Under the pieces are notes generated by a model. That model had not been told where the DNA came from. It searched no databases and worked only from the letters and a program-made list of their open reading frames with translations. Below are positions 36,015-44,879 of a stretch of DNA of 64,000 bases, one piece after another. The stretch lies in the NCBI RefSeq assembly GCF_014596475.1, contig NZ_MECJ01000006.1, positions 186,001 to 250,000 on the forward strand, written 5' to 3'. The first letter of the stretch is position 1. Each line of letters opens with the position of its first letter. This DNA is from Streptomyces sp. CBMA152 (lineage in GTDB: Bacteria > Actinomycetota > Actinomycetes > Streptomycetales > Streptomycetaceae). A program made the position numbers and the translations under genes.

Positions 36015-37201
36015 GCGAGCAGTACGACGCCGACGAACTGCGCTCGCGTACACGGGAGTTGCTGGCAGCGCACCCGCCCGCCACCACCGAGACCATCGAC
36101 TTCCTCAAGGCCCGTTTCGACGCCGGGCTCGCCTGGGTGCACTACCCGGTCGGCCTCGGCGGGCTCGGGGCGCCGCGCTCGCTGCAGAGCGTCGTCGACG
36201 CCGAGCTGGCGGCGGCGGGCGCGCCCGACAACGACCCGCGCCGCATCGGGATCGGCCTCGGCATGGCCGCGCCCACGATCCTCAAGTACGGGACGGACGA
36301 GCAGAGGCAGCGGTTCCTGCGGCCGCTGTGGGTCGGCGAGGAGGTGTGGTGCCAGCTCTTCAGCGAGCCCGGCGCCGGATCCGACCTGGCCGCGCTGGGC
36401 ACCCGGGCCGTACGTGAAGGCGACGACTGGATCGTCAACGGGCAGAAGGTGTGGACCTCCAGTGCCCATCTCGCCCGGTGGGCCATCCTGATCGCCCGCA
36501 CCGACCCCGAGCTGCCCAAGCACCAGGGCATCAGCTACTTCGTCTGCGACATGACCGACCCCGGTGTCGAGGTGCGCCCGCTGCGCCAGATCACCGGCGA
36601 GGCCGAGTTCAACGAGGTCTTCCTCACCGATGTCCGCATCCCCGACGCCCATCGTCTCGGCGGGATCGGGGAGGGCTGGAAGGTCGCCCAGACCACGCTG
36701 ATGAACGAGCGGGTCTCCATCGGCGGCATGCGTCTCCCGCGCGAGGGCGGGATGATCGGGCCGGTCGCGAAGACCTGGCGCGAGCGCCCTGAGCTGCGCA
36801 CCCACGATCTCCACCAGCGCCTCCTCACCCTCTGGGTCGAGGCCGAGGTCGCCCGGCTCACCGGTGAGCGGCTGCGCCAGCAGTTGGTGGCGGGCCAGCC
36901 CGGTCCCGAGGGCTCCGGCATGAAGCTCGCCTTCGCCCGGCTCAACCAGGAGATCAGCGGCCTTGAGGTCGAACTCCTCGGCGGCGAGGGCCTGTTGTAC
37001 TCGGACTGGACCATGCGCCGCCCCGAGCTCGTCGACTTCACCGGCCGCGACGCCGGATACCGCTATCTGCGCTCGAAGGGCAACTCCATCGAGGGCGGCA
37101 CCAGCGAGGTACTGCTGAACATCGTCGCCGAGCGCGTCCTGGGGCTGCCCGCCGAGCCGCGCAACGACAAGGACATCGCCTGGAAGGATCTGGCCCGATG
37201 A
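36011..37201 (+). CDS. Acyl-CoA dehydrogenase, subunit 1
   Basis: 396 residues. FAD- and substrate-binding segments QLFSEPGAGSDLAALGTRAV and DWIVNGQKVWTSSAHLARW, and a C-terminal RSKGNSIEGGTSEVLLNIVAERVLGLP whose IEGGT Glu fits the catalytic base position. It starts on the stop of the quinone oxidoreductase and ends on the start of a second, shorter dehydrogenase. Such tandem pairs commonly form mixed tetramers in actinobacteria. Confidence 0.9.
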   Translation: MSEQYDADELRSRTRELLAAHPPATTETIDFLKARFDAGLAWVHYPVGLGGLGAPRSLQSVVDAELAAAGAPDNDPRRIGIGLGMAAPTILKYGTDEQRQRFLRPLWVGEEVWCQLFSEPGAGSDLAALGTRAVREGDDWIVNGQKVWTSSAHLARWAILIARTDPELPKHQGISYFVCDMTDPGVEVRPLRQITGEAEFNEVFLTDVRIPDAHRLGGIGEGWKVAQTTLMNERVSIGGMRLPREGGMIGPVAKTWRERPELRTHDLHQRLLTLWVEAEVARLTGERLRQQLVAGQPGPEGSGMKLAFARLNQEISGLEVELLGGEGLLYSDWTMRRPELVDFTGRDAGYRYLRSKGNSIEGGTSEVLLNIVAERVLGLPAEPRNDKDIAWKDLAR

Positions 37202-38295
37202 GCGAGAGCGCCCCCGACCTGCTGTACTCCGAGGCCGAGGAAGACCTCCGGGCCGCCGTCCGCTCGCTGCTCGCCGACCGCATGGACACGCCGTCAGCGC
37301 TCGCCCGCGCCGAGTCCGACACCCCGTACGACCAGGGGCTGTGGCAGTCACTCGGCGCCGACATGGGGCTCGCCGGGCTTCTGGTGCCGGAGAAGCTGGG
37401 CGGCCAGGGCGCCGGACACCGCGAGGCGGCCGTGGTCCTGGAGGAGATCGGCCGGACCGTCGCCCCGGTCCCGTATCTCACCAGCGCGGTCATCGCGACT
37501 GAGACGCTGCTCGCCCTGGACACGTCGAGTGGTGAAGTCGCCGGGCTGGTAAAGGAGTTGGCGTCCGGGCGCCGGACCGCCGCGCTCGCCGTGCCGTTCG
37601 CGTACGGGCCCGACTCGCTGAGGTTGAGCGGTGGGCTCGACGGAATGGTGTCGGGGGTCGCCGACGCGGCCACCGCCGATGTGCTGCTCGTGCCGACCGG
37701 CCAGGGGCTGTACGCCGTCGAGGCACACGATGCGGTCATCGCGCCGCTCGTTCCGCTCGACCTCACCCGGCCGCTGGCCACGGTGACGTTCGACGGTGCG
37801 CGCGGCACGCTGCTCGCCGACGCGGAGACGGGACGGGCTGCCGTGCGGCGCGGGCTGCTCGCGGGGGCCGGGCTGCTCGCCTCCGAGCAGTTGGGGGTCG
37901 CGGAGTGGTGCCTGACGGAGTCCGTCGCGTACACCCGGGACCGTAAGCAGTTCAACCGGCCCGTCGGCTCCTTCCAGGCGCTGAAGCACCGGATGGCGCA
38001 GCTGTGGCTGGAGGTCGTCTCCGCGCGGGCCGCCGCCCGCAACGCCGCCGACGCGCTGGCGACCGGCAGCCCGGACGCGCCGCTCGCCGTGGCGGTGGCG
38101 CAGGCGTACTGCTCGGGCGTCGCGGTGCGGGCTGCCGAGGAGTGTGTGCAGCTGCACGGCGGGATCGGGATGACGTGGGAGCACCCCGCGCATCTGTATC
38201 TCAAGCGCGCCAAGTCGGCCCAGCTCGCGCTGGGTTCGGCCGGTGAGCACCGGGCGGCCGTCGCCGGGATCGTGGGGCTGCCCGGACCTGCATAA
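37198..38295 (+). CDS. Acyl-CoA dehydrogenase, subunit 2
   Basis: 365 residues, ATGA overlap with the preceding dehydrogenase. It shares the fold (LGADMGLAGLLVPEKLGGQGAG, then AYTRDRKQFNRPVGSFQALKHRMA, then QLHGGIGMTWEHPAHLYLKRAK), but the final segment lacks the IEGGT Glu of its partner. It is probably the non-equivalent subunit of a heteromeric enzyme. Last gene of the operon. Confidence 0.88.
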   Translation: MSESAPDLLYSEAEEDLRAAVRSLLADRMDTPSALARAESDTPYDQGLWQSLGADMGLAGLLVPEKLGGQGAGHREAAVVLEEIGRTVAPVPYLTSAVIATETLLALDTSSGEVAGLVKELASGRRTAALAVPFAYGPDSLRLSGGLDGMVSGVADAATADVLLVPTGQGLYAVEAHDAVIAPLVPLDLTRPLATVTFDGARGTLLADAETGRAAVRRGLLAGAGLLASEQLGVAEWCLTESVAYTRDRKQFNRPVGSFQALKHRMAQLWLEVVSARAAARNAADALATGSPDAPLAVAVAQAYCSGVAVRAAEECVQLHGGIGMTWEHPAHLYLKRAKSAQLALGSAGEHRAAVAGIVGLPGPA

Positions 38296-38403
38296 CCTGC
38301 GACGAGTGTCCCGTTTTTGACCGCCCCTTTGCGGACTGTTTAAAGTGCGAGCTGTTGCGAGCAGTTCGCAATAACAGTTGATCTTCAACAAGGGGTGTGG
38401 GGA

Positions 38404-40008
38404 ATGGTCGCCCGTTCGATCCGTGGAGCGAGGCGAGGGGCGGGTGCCGCGGCGCTGGCCACCGTGCTGGCCGTCGCCGTGGCCGCCTGCTCGAATCCCG
38501 GTGGCGGCCGGGGGAGCGGCGCCAAGGACTCGGCGGTCGTGGGCATCGCGTACGAGCCCGAGACCCTGAGCCCGCTCCTCGGCTACGGCAAGGACGGCAA
38601 CTCCAAGATCTTCGACGGGCTGCTCACGCAGGACGCGGAGATGCGGCTGAAGCCCGCGCTCGCCGTCGCGCTGCCCGAGGTGAGCGCCGACCGGCTGACC
38701 TACACGTACAAGCTCCGCAAGGGCGTGAAGTTCAGCGACGGGCAGCCGTTCACCGCCAAGGACGTCGTCTACACCTACACGACCCTCCTCGACGCGAAGA
38801 CCAACAACCCCTCCAAGGGCGAGCTCGACGCCGTCAAGGAGGTCCGTGCCGGCGGCGACGACACGGTGGTCTTCACGCTCAAGTACCCGTACGCGCCGTT
38901 CGCGCAGCGCACCGTGCTGCCGATCGTGCCCGAGCATGTCGCGAGCAGGCAGGACGTCAACAGCGGCGCCTTCTCCTCGGCGCCGGTCGGCACCGGCCCG
39001 TACACGCTGGTCAAGTGGTCCCGGAACGAGAAGATCACGTTCCAGGCCAACCCCTCGTACTGGGGCGGCGCGCCCAAGGTGAAGAAGTTCACCATGGCGA
39101 TCGTCAAGGACGACGACGTACGCGCGACCCGGCTGCGCTCCGGCGACCTCGACGGGGCGATCCTGCCGCCCAACCTCGCCGAGGGCTTCGCGAAGGACAA
39201 GCACAAGAAGACCCACACCGCGAAGACCTACGACTACCGCAACGTGACCCTGCCGAGCGGCAACAAGGTCACCGGCGACACCGCCGTGCGCCGCGCGCTC
39301 GACCTCGCCGTCGACCGCAAGGCCATGGTCGACAAGATCCTGGACGGCGCCGGCAAGCCCGCCTACGGGCCGGTGCCGACCGGCAGCCCCTGGTTCGCCG
39401 AGGGCACCGAGCGGCCGTACGACCTGGCGAAGGCGAAGAAGATCCTCGACGACGCGGGCTGGAAGCCCGGCGCCGACGGCATCCGCGAGAAGGACGGCAC
39501 GCGCGCCGCGTTCCCGCTCTGGTACCTCTCCGGCGACAAGCTCCGTCAGGACCACGCCCTCGCCTACGCCTCGGACGCCAAGAAGGCGGGCATCGCCATC
39601 ACCACCCAGGCCGGCACCTGGGAGGTCATCGAGCCCAGGATGAAGCAGGACGCGGTCCTCGCGGGCGGCGGCTCGCCCGGCGACCCCGACTTCGACCAGT
39701 ACGCGCTGCTCAACTCCGCGCTCGCGGGCGACGGCTTCAACAACATGGCGTCCTACGCCAACCCGGCCGTCGACAAGGCGCTCGACGACGGCCGCAAGAG
39801 CGGGGACACCGCCGCGCGCAAGCGTGCGTACGACAGCATCCAGCGCGAGCTCGTGAAGAACCCCGGCTACACCTTCCTCACCCACATCGACCACCTCTAC
39901 GTCGTGAACGACCGCTGGGACGGGCTCTCCACCCAGACCGAGCCGCACGACCACGGCCTCGCCTCCGGCCCGTGGTGGAACGTCGAGACCTGGGCGCCGA
40001 AGAAGTGA
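38404..40008 (+). CDS. Oligopeptide/dipeptide-type ABC transporter substrate-binding lipoprotein
   Basis: 534 residues from ATG 38404 (GTG 38395 also in frame). Lipobox VAAC ends a typical signal. The mature protein is an SBP family 5 member: YEPETLSPLLGYGKDGNSKIFDGLL, YTYKLRKGVKFSDGQPFTAKDVVYTY and GTGPYTLVKWSRNE. It heads a complete five-gene importer operon. Upstream, ttgcga...tcgcaa (38355-38371) is a possible operator. The ligand could be a peptide, nickel or another small molecule; no residue settles it. Confidence 0.92.
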   Translation: MVARSIRGARRGAGAAALATVLAVAVAACSNPGGGRGSGAKDSAVVGIAYEPETLSPLLGYGKDGNSKIFDGLLTQDAEMRLKPALAVALPEVSADRLTYTYKLRKGVKFSDGQPFTAKDVVYTYTTLLDAKTNNPSKGELDAVKEVRAGGDDTVVFTLKYPYAPFAQRTVLPIVPEHVASRQDVNSGAFSSAPVGTGPYTLVKWSRNEKITFQANPSYWGGAPKVKKFTMAIVKDDDVRATRLRSGDLDGAILPPNLAEGFAKDKHKKTHTAKTYDYRNVTLPSGNKVTGDTAVRRALDLAVDRKAMVDKILDGAGKPAYGPVPTGSPWFAEGTERPYDLAKAKKILDDAGWKPGADGIREKDGTRAAFPLWYLSGDKLRQDHALAYASDAKKAGIAITTQAGTWEVIEPRMKQDAVLAGGGSPGDPDFDQYALLNSALAGDGFNNMASYANPAVDKALDDGRKSGDTAARKRAYDSIQRELVKNPGYTFLTHIDHLYVVNDRWDGLSTQTEPHDHGLASGPWWNVETWAPKK

Positions 40009-40997
40009 GCCGCCGCCTCCCCTGGGGGCCGATGGCACGGATGGCGGGGCGGCGGACCCTGTTCGCCGCCCCCGTCCTGCTCGTGGTGACCTTCGGTGTC
40101 TTCGCCGTCGCCGCGGCCTCGCCCTTCGACCCGGTCAAGGCCTACGCGGGCACAGCCGGGCTCACCGCCTCGCAGCAGAACCTCGACCAGCTGCGCGCCA
40201 ACCTCGGCGTCGACCAGCCGCTGGTCACCCGCTGGTGGGACTGGCTGACCGCCGCCCTCACGGGCGACCTCGGCGACTCCAGCGTGCTGCGTCAGCCCGT
40301 CGCCGACGTCATCGGCGAACGCCTCGGCTGGTCCGTGCTGCTCGCCGCCACCGCCTTCCTCGTCGCGATCGTCCTCGGCACCGGCCTCGGCGTGCTCGCC
40401 GCCCGCCGCTCGGGCGGCTGGCTCGACCGCTGCGTCAGCTCCCTCGCGTACACCCTGGAAGCCGCGCCCGCCTTCTGGCTCGGGCTGCTCGCGATCTGGT
40501 TCTTCGCGCTCAAGCTGGACGTGCTGCCCGCCGGAGGGCTGACCGATACGGCGAGCGACACGATCACTTTCGATCAGGTGGCGAGCCACCTCGTCCTGCC
40601 CGCCGCCGTCCTCGGCGTCTCCCAACTGCCCTGGTTCTACTTGTACGTACGTCAGGGCGTCGCCGACGCGCTCGAAGAGGACCCCGTGCGCGGGGCACGC
40701 GCGCGTGGGCTGAGCGAGCGGACCGTCCTGCTCGGCCACGCCCTGCGCTCCGGGATGCTGCCGATGCTCACCCTCGTCGGTTCGCGGGTGCCCGAACTCA
40801 TCACCGGCGCGCTGCTGGTCGAGACGGTCTTCAGCTGGCCGGGCATCGCCGCAGCCACCGTTCAGGCCGCGACCTCCGTGGACTTTCCGCTGCTCGCCGC
40901 GCTGACCGTGCTCGCCACGGCGGCCGTGCTGATCGGCAACCTGCTCTCCGATCTCCTGTACGGGCTCGCCGATCCGAGGGTGGGATTCGATGGCTGA
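40005..40997 (+). CDS. ABC transporter permease, DppB type
   Basis: 330 residues from GTG 40005, which overlaps the binding-protein stop by 4 bases. It has about six membrane segments; DQLRANLGVDQPLVTRWWDWL is the typical extracytoplasmic N-terminal loop, and EEDPVRGARARGLSERTVLLGHALRSGMLP is the ATPase-coupling loop. First permease of the oligopeptide-type importer. Confidence 0.92.
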   Translation: MSRRLPWGPMARMAGRRTLFAAPVLLVVTFGVFAVAAASPFDPVKAYAGTAGLTASQQNLDQLRANLGVDQPLVTRWWDWLTAALTGDLGDSSVLRQPVADVIGERLGWSVLLAATAFLVAIVLGTGLGVLAARRSGGWLDRCVSSLAYTLEAAPAFWLGLLAIWFFALKLDVLPAGGLTDTASDTITFDQVASHLVLPAAVLGVSQLPWFYLYVRQGVADALEEDPVRGARARGLSERTVLLGHALRSGMLPMLTLVGSRVPELITGALLVETVFSWPGIAAATVQAATSVDFPLLAALTVLATAAVLIGNLLSDLLYGLADPRVGFDG

Positions 40998-41874
40998 CGT
41001 CGCTCACCCCACGGAACCCGTCTGGCGTTCACGCGGACGCACGCGCCGCTCCACCCGGACCCTGCGGATGTGTTCCTCGGCCGTGATCGCCCTTGCGGCG
41101 GTGCTCGCCGTGCTGGTGGTGCCGCCGTTGGTGCACCTCGACCAGCAGGCCGTCGACCTCTCGCAGAAACTGCTTCCGCCGTCCTGGGAGCACCCGTTCG
41201 GCACCGACGACGTGGGCCGTGACCTGCTGCTTCGCTGTGTGTACGGGCTGCGGATCTCGCTGCTCGTCGGGGTGGTGGCCGCGCTGGTCGCCACCGTCGT
41301 CGGCACGGTCGTGGGCGCGGTCGCCGCGGCGCTGGGCGGCTGGACCGACCGGCTGGTGATGCGGCTCGTCGACGTCTTCTCGTCGGTGCCGCATCTGCTC
41401 CTCGGCATCTTCGTGGTGGCGATGTTCCGGCCCGGCGTATGGCCGGTGATCGCGTCGGTCGCGGTGACGCACTGGCTCTCCACCGCCCGTATCGTCCGCG
41501 CCGAGATCCTCTCGCTGCGCTCGCGCCCCTACATCGACGCGGCGATCTCCGGCGGCGCCTCCCGGCTGCGGGTGACGGTCCGCCATCTGCTCCCGGGCGT
41601 GCTGCCGCAGGCCGGGCTGGCGGCGGTGCTGATGGTGCCGCACGCGATGTGGCACGAGTCGGCGCTCTCCTTCCTCGGCCTCGGCCTGCCCAGCCACCAG
41701 GCCAGCCTCGGCAACCTCGTCCAGTCGGCGCGCGGCTCGCTGCTCGCGGGCGACTGGTGGCCGACGCTCTTCCCCGGCCTGCTGCTGATCGTGCCCACGC
41801 TCGCCGTCGCGGGCTTGGCCGGCGCCTGGCGGGAAAGACTCAACCCGCGCCGCCGATCGGAGCTGACGCTGTGA
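40990..41874 (+). CDS. ABC transporter permease, DppC type
   Basis: 294 residues, overlapping DppB by 8 bases. HPFGTDDVGRDLLLRCVYGLRISLLVG is the hallmark N-terminal segment of DppC/OppC permeases, and SLRSRPYIDAAISGGASRLRVTVRHLLPG is the coupling loop. Membrane protein, second permease of the importer. Confidence 0.93.
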   Translation: MADVAHPTEPVWRSRGRTRRSTRTLRMCSSAVIALAAVLAVLVVPPLVHLDQQAVDLSQKLLPPSWEHPFGTDDVGRDLLLRCVYGLRISLLVGVVAALVATVVGTVVGAVAAALGGWTDRLVMRLVDVFSSVPHLLLGIFVVAMFRPGVWPVIASVAVTHWLSTARIVRAEILSLRSRPYIDAAISGGASRLRVTVRHLLPGVLPQAGLAAVLMVPHAMWHESALSFLGLGLPSHQASLGNLVQSARGSLLAGDWWPTLFPGLLLIVPTLAVAGLAGAWRERLNPRRRSELTL

Positions 41875-42827
41875 ATGCCGTTCTTTCCGTACGTGGTTTG
41901 TACGTGCGCTTCCGGATGCGTGGCGGCCGCCATGTCGCCGCCGTCACCGACGCGTCGTTCGATCTCGCGGCGGGGGAGTGTCTGGCCCTGGTCGGCGAGA
42001 GCGGCTGCGGCAAGTCCGTCCTCGCCTCGGCCCTGCTCGGACTGCTCCCGGGCAACGCCGAGACGGCGGGCAGCGCGGTCCTGCACGGCGGCGGCGACCC
42101 CATCGACCTGCTCACCGCCGACGAGCGCACGCTCGCGCGTACGGTACGCGGGCGCCGCGTCGCCCTCGTACCCCAGAGCCCGGCCGCCCACCTCACCCCC
42201 GTACGGACGGTTCGAGCCCAACTGGCCGAAACCCTGCGGGAGTTGCAGGGCACACCGAGACGTGAGCTGCGCGCCGCCACCGAGGCGGCCGCCGAGCGGG
42301 CCGCGTTCCCGCTCGGGCACCTCGACCGCCATCCGCACGAGCTCTCCGGCGGGCTCGCCCAGCGCGCCGCGACCGCCATGGCGCTGATCGGGGACGCGCC
42401 GCTGCTGCTCGCCGACGAGCCGACGACCGGGCTCGACCGTGACCTGGTGGAGCGCACGGCCGACGAGCTGCGCCGCTGCGCCGACGACGGCCGGGCGCTG
42501 CTGATGATCACCCATGATCTGGCGGCGGCCGAGCGGATCGCCGACCGGGTCGCTGTGATGTACGCCGGGCGCGTCGTCGAACTCGCCGACGCGGCCTCGT
42601 ATTTCGGTGGGACCGGACCCCGCCACCCGTATGCTCGAAGTCTGCTCGACGCGCTGCCGGAACGGGCGTTCACGCCCATCGCGGGCATGCCGCCCGAGCT
42701 GGGCGACCTGCCGGCGGGCTGTGCGTTCGCGCCCCGCTGCGAACGGGCCACCGGTCGGTGCGGCACCCCGCCGCCGTTCGACGGCCGGGTCGCCTGTCAC
42801 CACCTGGAGGAGCCCGGCCGTGCTTGA
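41871..42827 (+). CDS. ABC transporter ATP-binding protein, DppD type
   Basis: 318 residues from GTG 41871. Walker A GESGCGKS, signature ELSGGLAQRAATAMAL, Walker B LLLADEPTTGLD, and the C-terminal oligopeptide/dipeptide domain AGCAFAPRCERATGRC with a Cys cluster that in some relatives binds an Fe-S centre. Coupled by overlap to both neighbours. Confidence 0.92.
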   Translation: MNAVLSVRGLYVRFRMRGGRHVAAVTDASFDLAAGECLALVGESGCGKSVLASALLGLLPGNAETAGSAVLHGGGDPIDLLTADERTLARTVRGRRVALVPQSPAAHLTPVRTVRAQLAETLRELQGTPRRELRAATEAAAERAAFPLGHLDRHPHELSGGLAQRAATAMALIGDAPLLLADEPTTGLDRDLVERTADELRRCADDGRALLMITHDLAAAERIADRVAVMYAGRVVELADAASYFGGTGPRHPYARSLLDALPERAFTPIAGMPPELGDLPAGCAFAPRCERATGRCGTPPPFDGRVACHHLEEPGRA

Positions 42828-43470
42828 CCTGAAGAACATCACCGCCGGGTACGAGCGCGGCGAGCCGGTCGTACGGTCGGTCAGCCTCGGCATCGCCCCG
42901 GGCGAGGCGGTCGGACTGCTCGGCCCCAGCGGCTGCGGAAAGTCCACGCTGGCCCGGGTCGCGGCGCTGCTGCACCGCCCCGACGGGGGCACGGTGACAC
43001 TCGACGGCGTGCTCGTCACCGGCTGGCGCCATCGCGCGCCGCGCGAGCTGCGCACGGCCGTGGGGGTCGTCTTCCAGTCGCCCCGCCTCGCCGCCGACCC
43101 TCGGCTTCGGCTGCGCGAGATCGTCGCCGAGCCGCTGCGGGCGACCGGCCGCCAGATCGAGGTCCGCGAACGGGTGGACGAGCTGGCGGAGATGGTCGGC
43201 CTCGGCGGCGACCTGCTCAACCGCCGCCCCCACGAGGTCAGCGACGGCCAGCTCCAGCGCGCGTGCCTGGCCCGCGCCCTGGTCCTGCGGCCCCGGCTGC
43301 TGGTCTGCGACGAGATGACGGCGATGCTGGACGCGTCGACGACGGCGGCGCTGGTGGCGGTGGTCGAGCGCTACCGGACGGTGTCGGGCGCGTCGTTGCT
43401 GGCGGTCGGGCATGACCGGGCACTGCTGGACCGGTGGTGCGACCGTACGGCCGGATGGGCTGAGCTGTAA
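42820..43470 (+). CDS. ABC transporter ATP-binding protein, DppF type (short)
   Basis: 216 residues from GTG 42820, shorter than usual DppF because the C-terminal oligopeptide domain is missing. Walker A GPSGCGKST, Walker B LLVCDEMTAMLD, and a slightly unusual signature EVSDGQLQRA with Asp in place of the second Gly-type residue. Last gene of the importer operon. Confidence 0.9.
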   Translation: MLDLKNITAGYERGEPVVRSVSLGIAPGEAVGLLGPSGCGKSTLARVAALLHRPDGGTVTLDGVLVTGWRHRAPRELRTAVGVVFQSPRLAADPRLRLREIVAEPLRATGRQIEVRERVDELAEMVGLGGDLLNRRPHEVSDGQLQRACLARALVLRPRLLVCDEMTAMLDASTTAALVAVVERYRTVSGASLLAVGHDRALLDRWCDRTAGWAEL

Positions 43471-43544
43471 CGTCACTTCAGTCACACGAGTGCGCTGCTG
43501 TGGTGTGGTGTTTCGGCTGCGGATCGTGCTGGGTTGCTCGCGCA

Positions 43545-43574
43545 GTTCCCCGCGCCCCTAAAGGGGCGCGGAAC
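43545..43574. repeat. Streptomyces-type dispersed G+C-rich hairpin repeat
   Basis: gttccccgcgcccct paired with aggggcgcggaac forms an imperfect palindrome around a short centre. This exact style of element (ccgcgccccTAAAggggcgcgg) is scattered through many Streptomyces genomes. It lies between the importer operon and the phosphodiesterase gene and may act as the operon terminator. Confidence 0.65.
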
Positions 43575-43677
43575 AACCGGCCAACTCTGCGAACGGCCCT
43601 GCCGATCCGCCCCACCCCGCCCCCATACTCGGTCGAGTCCCGCCGTCCCTCGTCCCATCACCCCCGGGAGAGACCTC

Positions 43678-44541
43678 ATGGCTCGACTGACCCGCCGCAG
43701 TGCCGTCGCCGCCCTGGCCGCGGCCGCCGCCGGAGCCGCCATCGCGCCCGCCGCGTCGGCGGCCGAGCGGACCGGCCGCCCCACCGGGCCCAGACCGCTG
43801 CGCAGGACCCACGCACACAACGACTACGAGCACCCGCACCCCCTCTTCGACGCCCTCGCGCACGGGTTCACCAGCGTCGAGGCCGACATCTTCCTGGTCG
43901 ACGGACAGTTGCTGGTGGCCCACGACCCGACCCAGCTCGACCCCACCCGTACGCTCGAAAAGCTCTACCTCGACCCGATGCTCGCCCGCGTCCGGGCCAA
44001 CCACGGCTCGGTGTATCGCGGTTACCACCACTCCGTACAACTGCTCGTCGACATCAAGGCCGACGGCGCGGCCTGCTACGAGGAGCTGGACCGGCGCCTG
44101 CGGCCGTACCGCCGGATGCTCAGCAGCTACGCGCACGGCCGCACCCGCCTCGGGGCCGTCACGCCGGTCATCTCCGGCGACCGGGCCGCCCGCGTGCCCA
44201 TGGAGGCGCAGAAGTCGCGCCTCGCCTTCTACGACGGACGGCTCGACGACCTCGGCACGGCCGCGACCGCCGACTTCATCCCGCTCATCAGCAGCAACTG
44301 GACGGAGAGCTTCAGCTGGGTCGGCGCGGGCCCGTTCCCGCCTGCCGAGCGGCAGAAGCTGCACGCGATCGTGGCGCAGGCCCATGCGCACCGCCAGCGC
44401 GTACGGTTCTGGGCGACCCCCGACCTCGCCGGGCCCGAGCGGGACGCCCTGTGGAGCGAACTGCTCGCGGCCGACGTCGACTACATCAACACCGACGACC
44501 TCGCGGGCCTGGAAACGTTCCTGCGCGCCCACGGCGAGTAG
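43678..44541 (+). CDS. Secreted PI-PLC/GDPD-like phosphodiesterase family protein
   Basis: 287 residues. A twin-arginine-type signal (ARLTRRSAVAALAAAAAGAAIAP...ASA) precedes a TIM-barrel domain with RRTHAHNDYEHPHPLFDAL, a GFTSVEADIFLVDG strand carrying acidic metal ligands, LLVAHDP, and LLVDIKADG. These motifs match the phosphatidylinositol-specific phospholipase C/glycerophosphodiester phosphodiesterase superfamily. It probably cleaves phosphodiesters outside the cell; substrate unknown. Confidence 0.82.
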   Translation: MARLTRRSAVAALAAAAAGAAIAPAASAAERTGRPTGPRPLRRTHAHNDYEHPHPLFDALAHGFTSVEADIFLVDGQLLVAHDPTQLDPTRTLEKLYLDPMLARVRANHGSVYRGYHHSVQLLVDIKADGAACYEELDRRLRPYRRMLSSYAHGRTRLGAVTPVISGDRAARVPMEAQKSRLAFYDGRLDDLGTAATADFIPLISSNWTESFSWVGAGPFPPAERQKLHAIVAQAHAHRQRVRFWATPDLAGPERDALWSELLAADVDYINTDDLAGLETFLRAHGE

Positions 44542-44684
44542 CCGGTCCGCAGCCGCCTCCCGCGCCTCACGTCACCCGCAGTCAACACCCGTACGGCGGA
44601 CACGCCATACGCCCGGCCCGTCCACCTCCTCCGCCACACTGGCCGCCGAATGCCGCAATTCCGGCGCGGTGGAGGAGGTTGGCC

Positions 44685-44879
44685 ATGGCCATTTCGATCT
44701 CGGTGGTGCTGTTGCTCGTGGTGCTGGCGGTGATCTTTCTGCGCAGCGGCGGCCTCAAGGCGTCGCACGCCATGGTCTGTGTGCTGCTCGGCTTCTTCCT
44801 CGCCGGTACGAGCATGGCGCCGACCATCCAGGAGGGCCTGAACGCCACCGCGAGCGTGGTCGGTAGCCTCAGACCGTGA
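44685..44879 (+). CDS. Small two-segment membrane protein
   Basis: 64 residues with ggaggagg 8 nt before ATG. Two hydrophobic segments (ISISVVLLLVVLAVIFL and AMVCVLLGFFLAGTSMA) flank a short basic loop. No named family is recognised. It overlaps the following DNA-glycosylase-like gene by four bases (GTGA), so the two are cotranslated. Confidence 0.72.
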   Translation: MAISISVVLLLVVLAVIFLRSGGLKASHAMVCVLLGFFLAGTSMAPTIQEGLNATASVVGSLRP

